A DNA stretch of 64,000 nt from Actinomycetota bacterium (GTDB taxonomy: Bacteria; Actinomycetota; Thermoleophilia; RBG-16-64-13): assembly GCA_018830645.1 (NCBI GenBank), contig JAHJSA010000052.1:62001-126000 (forward strand). Direction: 5' to 3'. The notes under the pieces are model-generated. The model was not told the origin of the DNA and made no database searches. It saw only the letters and a program-made list of their open reading frames with translations. This document shows, piece after piece, positions 39,899-48,364 of the stretch; within the stretch, counting starts at the first letter, position 1; every line of letters begins with the position of its first letter. The position numbers and the translations under genes are program-made.

Positions 39899-41686
39899 GT
39901 GCGGGGCAGCGATATCATCGTACAGATGCTCATCGAGTACGACGTGGAGCACGTCTTCGGCGTCTCGGGAGACTCAAGCATCAGTTTGTATGAATCTCTG
40001 TACGAGCACCGCGATCGGATCACGCATGTCCTGTGCCGTGACGAGCGCTCGGCCTCCTTCGCCGCCGACGCCTACGCGCGCCTCAGTTTCAAGCCGGGCG
40101 TGTGCGAGAGTCCTTCCGGCGCCGGCGCCCTCTACACGGTGCCCGGCGTGGCCGAAGCCAACGCCTCCTCGGTGCCGGTGATCGCCTTTACGTCGGGCAT
40201 CGACCTCGCCTCCGAGGGCAAGGGCACGATCACCGAGCTCGACCACCACGTACTCTACAAAAGCATCACGAAGTGGAGCCATTTCGTGAAGCGCTACGAC
40301 AGGATCCCCGACGCCCTCAGGCGGGCTTTCAGGGTGGCCACCACCGGCCGCCCGGGAGCCGTGCACGTAGCCTTCCCACAGGAAGTGTTGAACAGCGAGG
40401 TGCCGGGCGGCGAGCGCGACATTTACGCCGAGGCGGCATGCCGCGGGTATCCCGCCTACCGCGGGCGCGCCGAACGTTCCCTTCTCGAGCAGGCCGCGGA
40501 CCTCCTGCTCGCGGCCGAGCGCCCGGTCATCATCGCCGGTGGCGGGGTCATCAACGCCCGGGCCTGGGACGCGTTGATCGCCCTGGCCGAGATGCTCTCC
40601 GCTCCTGTCGGCACCAGCATCACCGGAAAGGGCGCCATCCCCGAAGATCACCCCCTGGCCATCGGTGTGGTTGGCGACAACGGCTACCGCGATTACGCGA
40701 ACCGCATGGTGGCGGAGGCGGACCTCCTCTTCTACATCGGCTGCAAGACCGGGTCTGTCACCACGATCAAGTGGAGCCTCCCGGACCCTCGCAACGCCCC
40801 TCGCGTGATCCATCTCGACATCGATCCACAACTCATCGGCAATAACTACCCCACCGACGTGGGGCTGGTGGGCGACGCTCAGCTCGTACTTGCCGACCTG
40901 GTGGCCGTGCTTGGGCCGCGCGAACCGCAGGCCCACGCAGGCGTGACCGAGCGGATCGCTTCCCTGCGGGCCGAGTGGTGGGCGTCGGTGGCCGAGAAGG
41001 CCGCCGGCGACCAGGTGCCGCTGAAGCCCCACCGGGTGATGGCCGCGCTGAGCCGAGTGCTCCCCGAGGACGCCATCGTCATTGCCGACGCGGGCACGCC
41101 AACCCCCTACACCGCCGCCTACTACGACGTGCGCCGTCCCGGCCGGCAGGTGATCATCCCCCGGGCATACGGCGGTCTGGGTTACGCGATTCCTGCGACA
41201 ATCGGGGCGAAGATAGCCCGACCCGATCAGCTGGTGGTGGGCCTCTCCGGCGACGGTAGCTTCGGCATGTGCGCCGGGGAGCTGGAGACCCTGGCGCGTC
41301 TGGGGCTTCCGGTGTTGATCGTGAACTTCAATAACTCATGTTTCGGTTGGATCAAGGCCATCCAGTCCATCCATTCCGGCGGGCGGTATCTCGGGGTGGA
41401 CTTCTCCACCATCGACCACGGCGCCGTGGCCCGAGCCTTCGGCATGGACGGGGTGCGTGTGGAGCGGGCCTCCGACCTCGAGGGCGCGCTGGAGGACGCC
41501 GTCCGGTCGGGCCGGCCCACCTTGGTGGACCTTCTCACGGAGTCGGAGGAGAAAGACCTGCCTCAGGTGCGCACGTGGCGCGCGGCGGCGGAGCGGGCCG
41601 CCGGACGGCCGCTGGGAACGGAGTCCGCCTCCGCCGCCGCTCCCGACCCTTTTGTTGACGCCGTCCCCGCCGGAGGAGGAGCATGA
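39899..41686 (+). CDS. Thiamine-diphosphate-dependent enzyme (acetolactate synthase-like)
   Basis: A 595-residue ThDP enzyme with the three domains of the POX/ALS family. HVFGVSGDSSISLYE near residue 19, catalytic Glu in RDERSASFAADAYAR, and the ThDP-Mg motif starting GDGSFGMCAGE at residue 451 and ending NFNNS. It should decarboxylate a 2-oxoacid or join aldehydes; the substrate is unknown, and it lacks sequence features I expect of sulfoacetaldehyde acetyltransferase. The GTG start at 39899 was chosen because the longer in-frame extension to 38768 lies over the MoxR gene. Confidence 0.8.
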   Translation: MRGSDIIVQMLIEYDVEHVFGVSGDSSISLYESLYEHRDRITHVLCRDERSASFAADAYARLSFKPGVCESPSGAGALYTVPGVAEANASSVPVIAFTSGIDLASEGKGTITELDHHVLYKSITKWSHFVKRYDRIPDALRRAFRVATTGRPGAVHVAFPQEVLNSEVPGGERDIYAEAACRGYPAYRGRAERSLLEQAADLLLAAERPVIIAGGGVINARAWDALIALAEMLSAPVGTSITGKGAIPEDHPLAIGVVGDNGYRDYANRMVAEADLLFYIGCKTGSVTTIKWSLPDPRNAPRVIHLDIDPQLIGNNYPTDVGLVGDAQLVLADLVAVLGPREPQAHAGVTERIASLRAEWWASVAEKAAGDQVPLKPHRVMAALSRVLPEDAIVIADAGTPTPYTAAYYDVRRPGRQVIIPRAYGGLGYAIPATIGAKIARPDQLVVGLSGDGSFGMCAGELETLARLGLPVLIVNFNNSCFGWIKAIQSIHSGGRYLGVDFSTIDHGAVARAFGMDGVRVERASDLEGALEDAVRSGRPTLVDLLTESEEKDLPQVRTWRAAAERAAGRPLGTESASAAAPDPFVDAVPAGGGA

Positions 41687-41805
41687 GCGAGCAGGCTTTC
41701 GACTTCATAGCCGGTAGGAGCGGCTCCAGGGGCACAAACAGACGAGAACAGCAGCGGCTCCCGCGGAGCCGGGAGAGGAGCGTAGCGGCATGGCGCGAGT
41801 GGTAG
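41683..41805 (+). CDS. Possible 40-residue small ORF
   Basis: The ATG overlaps the ThDP gene stop (ATGA) behind GGAGGAGG, an excellent ribosome-binding site, and reads 40 codons (MSEQAFDFIAGRSGSRG...) into the start of the FAD oxidoreductase gene. It may be a real small protein, or a coupling ORF for the next start at 41790. The Arg-rich composition is unconvincing. Confidence 0.3.
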   Translation: MSEQAFDFIAGRSGSRGTNRREQQRLPRSRERSVAAWREW

Positions 41806-43076
41806 TGATCGGAGGTGGCTGGGCGGGCGCGGGTGCCGCACTGGCAGCCCGCATGGCCGGGGCCGACGTGACGCTTCTCGAGCGCACCGACATGCTCTTG
41901 GGCACCGGTCTGGTGGGTGGGATCATGCGCAACAACGGACGTTTCACGGCCACCGAGGAACACATCGCAATGGGCATGGGCCGCCTATGGGGCACCATCG
42001 ACGCCAACCTGCGCCATCGCAACGTGGCGTTCCCCGGCCACAACCACGCCGACCTCTACGACGTGTCCATCACCGAGCCGGCGATCAGAGCCCTGCTCGA
42101 GGGAGAGGGCATCGACGTGCGCACCCAGGCTCGAGTCACCGACGCGGTACGGTCGGGAGACACGCTGGCGGCGGTGAAGCTCGGCGACGAGCTGGTTGAG
42201 GCCGACGTCTTCGTGGAGACCACCGGATCGGCGGGCCCTCAGAACAACTGCACGAAGTACGGCAACGGCTGCGCCATGTGCGCGCTGCGTTGTCCCACCT
42301 TTGGCGGCCGGGTGAGCGTGGCCGCCAAGGCCGGGATCGAAGAATTGCGGGCCACCCGCATGGACGGCTCGGTGGGCGTGATGAGCGGCTCCTGCAAGCT
42401 GCACACCGACTCGGTGAGCCCTGAGCTGCGCAGGCGGCTCGCGGAGACCGGCGTGGCTGTGGTGCCTCTCCCCGACGAGCTGAAAGTGGGCGGTGCGAAG
42501 GCGGAGCTGCTCGGCACCAAGGCCTGCCAGCAGTACGCGCTGCCCGCGTTCGCCGAGAACGTGGTGCTGCTCGACACGGGTCACGTGAAGCTCATGAGCC
42601 CCTTCTTCCCGTTGGCCCAGCTGCGCACGGTCCCGGGTCTCGAGAACGCCCGGTTCGAGGACCCCTACTCCGGCGGTGTGGGGAACTCCATCAGGTACCT
42701 CTCCATGACGCCGCGCTCCGACGCCCTCCAGGCGGACGGGCTCTCCAACCTGTTTGTGGGGGGCGAGAAGACGGGTCCGCTCGTGGGTCACACGGAAGCG
42801 ATTGTGAGCGGTTCGCTGGCGGGTGCGAACGCCGTCCGCTGGGCGGCGGGACGAGAGCTTGTGACGCTGCCCCGGAGCTTGGCCTGCGGCGATATCATCG
42901 CGAGCGCGGGAGAGGTGTTGCGCGACGGCGACCTCTCTCAGAAGCTCACATTCTCAGGTGCCTCGTTCTTCGAGCGCATGAAGGCCGCCGACCTGTATAC
43001 CACCGATGCTCAGACGGTCCGCGACCGCGTCGCGGCCGCGGGCCTGACGGACGTGTTCCGGAGCTCGAGCAAGTGA
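41790..43076 (+). CDS. FAD-dependent oxidoreductase (GidA/TrmFO-like fold)
   Basis: A 428-residue flavoprotein. VVVIGGGWAGAGAALAARMAG is the N-terminal FAD loop. TGSAGPQNNC..GNGCAMCALRCPTFGG holds five cysteines in a short space, and FVGGEKTGPLVGHTEAIVSG near residue 328 is the C-terminal FAD motif of GidA-type proteins. The cysteine cluster may bind Fe-S or act in redox catalysis. It lies between a ThDP enzyme and an ABC importer, so it probably acts in the same catabolic route rather than in tRNA modification. Confidence 0.75.
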   Translation: MARVVVIGGGWAGAGAALAARMAGADVTLLERTDMLLGTGLVGGIMRNNGRFTATEEHIAMGMGRLWGTIDANLRHRNVAFPGHNHADLYDVSITEPAIRALLEGEGIDVRTQARVTDAVRSGDTLAAVKLGDELVEADVFVETTGSAGPQNNCTKYGNGCAMCALRCPTFGGRVSVAAKAGIEELRATRMDGSVGVMSGSCKLHTDSVSPELRRRLAETGVAVVPLPDELKVGGAKAELLGTKACQQYALPAFAENVVLLDTGHVKLMSPFFPLAQLRTVPGLENARFEDPYSGGVGNSIRYLSMTPRSDALQADGLSNLFVGGEKTGPLVGHTEAIVSGSLAGANAVRWAAGRELVTLPRSLACGDIIASAGEVLRDGDLSQKLTFSGASFFERMKAADLYTTDAQTVRDRVAAAGLTDVFRSSSK

Positions 43077-43219
43077 GCATTCTCACGCGGATACGGATGA
43101 AGAAGTCGAGTGGAGGAGGTGCTGATCCGAGGACGTCAAGGTTTCCCGGTCGGAACGCGGGTCGGGCAGGATGCTCGGCCGCCGCGGAAGAAAACAGAAT
43201 GGGAAGCGTAGGGGGTACC

Positions 43220-44305
43220 ATGAGAAGGATCGTTGTATTGAGTCTGCTGGCGGCGCTGGCCGTGTTCGGGATTGTTGCCTTGGTGGGCTGCGGCGACGAT
43301 GCCACCACCACCACGACGGCGGCTGCGGCTGAGGAAGTCACACCGCTCGACCCGCCGGTGACCGTGAAGGTGGCGTACGACAACGCGCCGGGCACCGCCG
43401 GCATCATCCTCGCCGACAAGATGGGCTACTTCGCCGATGTCGGCATCAACATCGAGTACGTCGAATTCGCCTCGGGCGCTCAGATGTACACCTCGTTGGC
43501 CGCCAACCAGGTGGACGTGGGCCGGGGCATCATCACCGCTTCGCTCTTCAACGGCGCGGCACAGGATGTGCGGGTGTGGGTCGTTGCCGATAGCGGCACC
43601 AACGTCCCGGGTAAGGGCTCGTACTTCACAGTCGTCATCCGCAAGGATCTGGAGAACGAGATCAAGGATTACGCCGACCTCAAGGGTCGCAAGATCGGCA
43701 TCGTGTCTGTGGGCAGCATCAACGAGTACTTCTTGCGCAAGGCGTTGGAGAAGGGCGGCCTCACCATCGATGACGTGGAGCCCACGATCATCGCCGAGTT
43801 CCCCGACCTGAACACCGGTCTCGCGAACGGCGCCATCGACGCCGCCGTGCAGATCGAATCGCTCATCACCGGCGGTGAAGAGGCTGGGATCCTTTCGTAC
43901 TTCAAGGACGCCGAGGACTACGCTCCCGGCGAGCAGGTGGCAGTGCTCCTCTACAGCGACGACTTCGCCAAGAACACCGAGGTCGCCAACCTCTTCATGT
44001 ACGCCCACCTGCAAGGCGTGCGCGCCTACAACGACGCCATCGTGCAGGGCAGCAAGGACCGCGACGCAGTCCTCGCCATCCTCACCGAGAACACGTTCAT
44101 CGACGATCCGGCCATGTGGACGAAGATGCGTCCCACGGGTCTGAACGTCGACGGCTCCGTCCTCGAAGACGCGGTCGCCGGCCAGCAGGACTACTACGCC
44201 GAGATCGGCCAGGTGGACACGAAGGTCACCATGGACAAGGTCCTCGACATGTCGTTCGCAACATGGGCGGTCGATCAACTCGGCCCGTACTCGGTGCCGC
44301 AGTAA
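43220..44305 (+). CDS. ABC transporter substrate-binding lipoprotein (NitT/TauT/NMT1 type)
   Basis: A 361-residue lipoprotein. The signal peptide (LSLLAALAVFGIVALVGC) ends in an LVGC lipobox with a lipid-modifiable cysteine, followed by a Thr-rich linker. VKVAYDNAPGTAGIILADKMGYF and the NMT1-like fold match NitT/TauT binding proteins for anions, sulfonates or pyrimidine precursors. ATG 43220 was chosen over 43073 because only it yields a signal peptide. Confidence 0.86.
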   Translation: MRRIVVLSLLAALAVFGIVALVGCGDDATTTTTAAAAEEVTPLDPPVTVKVAYDNAPGTAGIILADKMGYFADVGINIEYVEFASGAQMYTSLAANQVDVGRGIITASLFNGAAQDVRVWVVADSGTNVPGKGSYFTVVIRKDLENEIKDYADLKGRKIGIVSVGSINEYFLRKALEKGGLTIDDVEPTIIAEFPDLNTGLANGAIDAAVQIESLITGGEEAGILSYFKDAEDYAPGEQVAVLLYSDDFAKNTEVANLFMYAHLQGVRAYNDAIVQGSKDRDAVLAILTENTFIDDPAMWTKMRPTGLNVDGSVLEDAVAGQQDYYAEIGQVDTKVTMDKVLDMSFATWAVDQLGPYSVPQ

Positions 44306-44322
44306 CGCAAGGGGTCAGCACG

Positions 44323-45210
44323 ATGGCGGAAAAAGAACCTGCCGTGACACAGGCGTCCGGCGAGGACCTGGCCGCGCGGGCTGTGGCAGACGGCGCGGGT
44401 GACTACGGCGATCTGGCACGGACCTCGGATAGGATGCCGCGCAAGCGCCGGGACTCCGGCACGCGCTGGGGGGGTCTTCTCGGCTTCTTGTCGCCGGCTG
44501 TGGTCCTCATCCTGTGGGAGATCGCTGTGCCGCTCGGCCTTGTCGACGGCAGGTTCTTCCCGCCGCCCCACGCGATCGCGGGCACCTTCTGGAAGCTGAC
44601 ACTTGACGGCACGCTCTTCTCGGACGTGTGGGTGAGCCTCGTACGCATCGTCCTCGGCTTCCTGGCCGGCGCGATCCCGGGGTTGATCGTCGGTCTGTCG
44701 ATGGGCCTGTTCCGGCCCGTGCGTTGGCTCCTGCGGCCGGTGGTCTCGGCCACGTATCCCATACCGAAGCTGGCGCTCATGCCGCTGATCATCCTGATCT
44801 TCGGCTTCGGCGAGACGCAGAAGGTGATCACCATCGCCCTTGGGACGTTCTTCATGGTGCTGATCAACACGATGGCGGGCGTGCTCAACTTGGACAAGAT
44901 CTACCTGGACGTGGCCAAGAACTACGGCGCCAACCGCAGAGACTTCTACACGCGCATCGCGCTGCCCGGCGCGATGCCGCTCATCTTCACCGGCCTGGAG
45001 CTCGGTATGGGCATGGCGTTGCTCCTCATCGTGGCCGCCGAGATGACCGGGGCCGTCTCCGGCATCGGGTACCGCATCTGGGCCGCGCAGGCGGTGTTCA
45101 AGACAAAAGAGATGTTCGTGGCGTTCATCATGATCTCGCTGCTCGGCTACCTGTTCGCCGAAGGTCTGAGCTCGCTCCAGAGGAGGGTCATCCCATGGAA
45201 GCAGCTCTAG
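44323..45210 (+). CDS. ABC transporter permease (NitT/TauT family)
   Basis: A 295-residue permease. About 50 N-terminal residues are hydrophilic, then six membrane segments. The EAA-like loop KNYGANRRDFYTRIALPGAMP is the contact site for the ATPase. ATG 44323 follows the substrate-binding gene by 17 bases. The unusually long hydrophilic start could be regulatory or mis-started. Confidence 0.86.
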   Translation: MAEKEPAVTQASGEDLAARAVADGAGDYGDLARTSDRMPRKRRDSGTRWGGLLGFLSPAVVLILWEIAVPLGLVDGRFFPPPHAIAGTFWKLTLDGTLFSDVWVSLVRIVLGFLAGAIPGLIVGLSMGLFRPVRWLLRPVVSATYPIPKLALMPLIILIFGFGETQKVITIALGTFFMVLINTMAGVLNLDKIYLDVAKNYGANRRDFYTRIALPGAMPLIFTGLELGMGMALLLIVAAEMTGAVSGIGYRIWAAQAVFKTKEMFVAFIMISLLGYLFAEGLSSLQRRVIPWKQL

Positions 45211-45225
45211 GAGAGAGGGGCCCGA

Positions 45226-46080
45226 GTGGCTGAGAAGATCGTGATCAAGGGGCTCACCAAGGAGTTCGTCACCAAGGACCGCATCGTCACCGCGGTGAAA
45301 GACGTGGACCTCACCATCAACGAGGGCGAGTTCGTGTGCATCGTGGGCCCGAGCGGCTGCGGCAAGACCACGCTCCTGCGCATCCTAGCCGATCTGGAGA
45401 CCGAGACCCGGGGCGAGATACGCATCACCCACAGCGATCCGTCGAAACCGCTCAACTCCATGGTGTTCCAGGAGCAGTCCATCTTCCCCTGGATGAACGT
45501 GCGCAAGAACATCGGCTTCGGACTCCGATGTAGGCGGGTGGGCAAGAAGATCATCGACCAGACCGTCGACCAGTACATCCAGATGATCGGGCTGCAGAAG
45601 TTCGCCGACGCCTATCCGTACCAGCTCTCGGGCGGTATGAAGCAGCGGGTGTCGGTGGCCCGGGCCTTCGCGAACGACCCCGAGATCCTGCTGATGGACG
45701 AACCCTTCGCCGCGCTCGACGAGCAGAACAAGATCATGCTGCAGGAGGAGTTGCTCAAGATCTGGGAGGCCGAGCGCAAGACGGTGGTCTTCATCACTCA
45801 CTCCATCGACGAAGCACTCATCCTCGCCGACCGGGTGATCATCATGACCTCGCACCCGGGCACCTTCAAGATGAGCGTCGACGTGGATCTACCGCGGCCA
45901 CGCCGGATTGCCGAGTTGCGGAGTGACCCTCACTTCAACCGGCTCTTCACCGAGTTGTGGGGCGTGCTTCGCGAGGAGGTCTACAAGGCCAAAGCCAGCG
46001 AGGGCCTCACCGTGAGCGACGACGAGTTCCACGACGACCACAGCCGGACCCTCGCCGACGAATCCAGGCTGGTGCTCTGA
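45226..46080 (+). CDS. ABC transporter ATP-binding protein (NitT/TauT family)
   Basis: A 284-residue ATPase with Walker A GPSGCGKTTLL, signature LSGGMKQRVS and Walker B ILLMDEPFAALD. It energises the importer formed with the two upstream proteins. GTG 45226 follows GAGAGAGGGG. The stop overlaps the next ATG. Confidence 0.9.
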   Translation: MAEKIVIKGLTKEFVTKDRIVTAVKDVDLTINEGEFVCIVGPSGCGKTTLLRILADLETETRGEIRITHSDPSKPLNSMVFQEQSIFPWMNVRKNIGFGLRCRRVGKKIIDQTVDQYIQMIGLQKFADAYPYQLSGGMKQRVSVARAFANDPEILLMDEPFAALDEQNKIMLQEELLKIWEAERKTVVFITHSIDEALILADRVIIMTSHPGTFKMSVDVDLPRPRRIAELRSDPHFNRLFTELWGVLREEVYKAKASEGLTVSDDEFHDDHSRTLADESRLVL

Positions 46081-46343
46081 TGTCCGAGACGGGTCGCGTG
46101 GCCCTCATGGCGGGCATCCGCGTGCTGGTGGGTCTGGCGAACCTCCTGGCGGCCTACCTCATGTACCGTTCCATGAGCACCCGCACTTCCACGGCCATCA
46201 ACGGGGTGCTTGGGGCGGTGCTTCCCATCGTCTTCATGATCGTGATGGCCATCGGCGTCAGCGGGTTCGCGTCGAAGATCCCGGCCTACAAGGTGGTGCT
46301 GCTCGTGACGGGGGCGGCCATGATCCTGGTGGGATCCCGTTGA
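46080..46343 (+). CDS. DUF2619/YqhV-like membrane protein
   Basis: An 87-residue protein with three hydrophobic stretches (GIRVLVGLANLLAAYLMYR, NGVLGAVLPIVFMIVMAIGV, VVLLVTGAAMILVG). It matches the DUF2619/YqhV family. Role unknown; translational coupling with the ATPase and the regulator suggests it belongs to the importer unit. Confidence 0.65.
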   Translation: MSETGRVALMAGIRVLVGLANLLAAYLMYRSMSTRTSTAINGVLGAVLPIVFMIVMAIGVSGFASKIPAYKVVLLVTGAAMILVGSR

Positions 46344-47188
46344 AGGAGGTGCTGGGCAGCCTTCAGAAGCTGGGCTTGTCGCAGTACGAGTCGCAGGCCT
46401 ACGTCGCCCTGCTGCGTAGCCCGAAGGTGACGGCCTACGAGCTTGCGAAGCAGTCGACCATACCGCCGAGCAAGGTGTACGAGGTACTCGAACGCCTGAG
46501 GGTCAAGCAGCTGGTGGGCGTGGTGGAGACCGGAGGGTCGGCCCGCTACGTGCCCTTGGAGCCGCGGGAAGCGATGTCCCGCTACCGACGCACCTACGAC
46601 GACATCCTCGATCGGCTCGAAGACCGGCTCGATCACATCTACTCGTCGGGGCACGAGCGTGACGGTCAGGTCTGGAACCTGCAGGGCCGCGAGGCTGTCC
46701 TGGCGAAAGCGGAGGCGATGATCGACGCGGCCCAGGGTGAGTTGCTGCTGGCGCTGTGGCCGGAAGAGCTCCCGCGGTTGGAGCCGCACCTCGTCGGTGC
46801 CGACCACCGGGGCGCGGCGATCGCGGTGTGCCTGTATGGGGAAGGCGATCCGGGCGTGGGGGTGGTGTACCATCACCCCACCGACCAGGTGGTCATCCGG
46901 GATCAGGGATCGAAGCGCATGGTGCTGGTGGCGGACACTTCTGAGGCATTGGTGGGCTATTTTCCCGACACGGCGGCCGTCGATGGGGCCTGGAGCGCCA
47001 ACCTGGGTTTCGTGCAGATGGCTAAAGACTATATCCGGCACGACATGTGGGTGATCAAGCTCGTGCGTCGTTTCGAAGAGAAGGTCGACGAGGTGTATGG
47101 TGCCGACAGGGCCAAGCTACGCGACATCTTCAACCCCGAGTATCCGGAGGTGGTGGTGGTCCGCCGCACTCCCCGCGACGAAGCGTGA
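46340..47188 (+). CDS. TrmB-family transcriptional regulator
   Basis: A 282-residue regulator. The N-terminal winged helix (LGLSQYESQAYVALLRS, PPSKVYEVLERLRVK) is typical TrmB, followed by a C-terminal effector-binding domain from about residue 105. TrmB proteins sense sugars or other metabolites and are far commoner in archaea. TTG start at 46340 overlaps the upstream stop. A likely regulator of this operon; the inverted repeat at 39827-39852 is the candidate site. Confidence 0.82.
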   Translation: MKEVLGSLQKLGLSQYESQAYVALLRSPKVTAYELAKQSTIPPSKVYEVLERLRVKQLVGVVETGGSARYVPLEPREAMSRYRRTYDDILDRLEDRLDHIYSSGHERDGQVWNLQGREAVLAKAEAMIDAAQGELLLALWPEELPRLEPHLVGADHRGAAIAVCLYGEGDPGVGVVYHHPTDQVVIRDQGSKRMVLVADTSEALVGYFPDTAAVDGAWSANLGFVQMAKDYIRHDMWVIKLVRRFEEKVDEVYGADRAKLRDIFNPEYPEVVVVRRTPRDEA

Positions 47189-47239
47189 CCGGCCCAAGAC
47201 GGGAGCGGCGCTGGGCCGACCAGTGAGAGGCTGCATCGA

Positions 47240-48364
47240 ATGATCGAGTTCCTCGAAGGCAACGACGCCGTGGTGCGTGGCGCCCTGGACGCCGGTTGCC
47301 GGTTCTTCGCCGGCTACCCCATAACGCCGGCCACCTCCATCCTCACCGGGATGATGCGCGCTATGCCCGAGGTGGGGGGCGTGGCCGTGCAGTGCGAAGA
47401 CGAGATCGCCTCCATCGGCATGTGCATCGGGGCGGCCATGACCGGCCAGAAGGCACTCACCGCCACCAGCGGACCGGGCATGAGTCTCTACTCCGAGAAC
47501 ATCGGTCTCGCCATCATGGGGGAGACTCCTCTCGTGATCGTGAACGTGCAGCGTCAGGGCCCGGCAACGGGCTCGGCCACCAAAGGGGCCGACGGCGACA
47601 TCCTCTTCATGCGCTGGGGCACCTCCGGGGGTCTTCCCTTGATCGTGCTTTCGCCCGAGTCGGTCGCCGAGTGCTACACCTTGACCCGGGAGGCCTTCGA
47701 CCTGGCCGAGCGCTTCCGGGTGCCCGTGATCCTGGCCAGTCAGAAGGAGGTGGGCCTCACGCGCGAGCGGGTGGATCTCGACGAGGCCCGTGACGCCTAC
47801 CCGCCGCCGCGGCCCCGCGACGTCGCTCCGGCCGACCGGCCCTACGTTCCTCACGCCTTCGACCAGCCCGACGACGTGGCCCCGCTCTCGCCCATCGGAG
47901 GGCCCCACCTCGTGCGCTACACCACCAGCATGCACGACGAACGGGCTTGGCTCACCGGCGACCCGGCCGTCATCGCCCGCATGATGGAGCACCTGCGCCG
48001 GAAGATCGACGACCACGCGGACGAGATCGCCCGCTTCGACTTCGACCCGGACGAAGGGGCGGAGACCCTCGTCGTCTCGTACGGAGTCTCGGCGCGCTCG
48101 GCTCGGGAGGCCGTGGCGCGGGTGCGCGCGGCCGGCGGCCGGGTCTCCTTGCTGGTGCTGAAGACCCTGTTCCCCGTGCCCGAGGCGGCCATCCGCGCAG
48201 CCCTCATCGGCATCGAGCGGGTGGTGGTACCCGAGATGAACCTGGGTCAGTACGCGCGTGAGGTGCAGCTGCTCGCCGACGGCAGGGAGGTCCGCTCCGT
48301 CACGCGCATGGACACCGAACTGGTGAGTCCAGACGACGTGATCCGGGAAGGAGGCCTGCTGTGA
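47240..48364 (+). CDS. 2-oxoacid:ferredoxin oxidoreductase subunit alpha
   Basis: A 374-residue alpha subunit (pyrimidine domain plus transketolase C-like domain). FAGYPITPATSI and TATSGPGMSLYSENIGLA are signatures of the KorA/VorA group. With the next gene it oxidatively decarboxylates a 2-oxoacid to acyl-CoA and reduces ferredoxin. No ferredoxin subunit is adjacent. Confidence 0.88.
   Translation: MIEFLEGNDAVVRGALDAGCRFFAGYPITPATSILTGMMRAMPEVGGVAVQCEDEIASIGMCIGAAMTGQKALTATSGPGMSLYSENIGLAIMGETPLVIVNVQRQGPATGSATKGADGDILFMRWGTSGGLPLIVLSPESVAECYTLTREAFDLAERFRVPVILASQKEVGLTRERVDLDEARDAYPPPRPRDVAPADRPYVPHAFDQPDDVAPLSPIGGPHLVRYTTSMHDERAWLTGDPAVIARMMEHLRRKIDDHADEIARFDFDPDEGAETLVVSYGVSARSAREAVARVRAAGGRVSLLVLKTLFPVPEAAIRAALIGIERVVVPEMNLGQYAREVQLLADGREVRSVTRMDTELVSPDDVIREGGLL

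Noticed and set aside
39899-41686. Sulfoacetaldehyde acetyltransferase (Xsc) beside a taurine importer
   Set aside because: The sequence lacks the N-terminal and central blocks I expect of Xsc; only the ThDP fold is supported.
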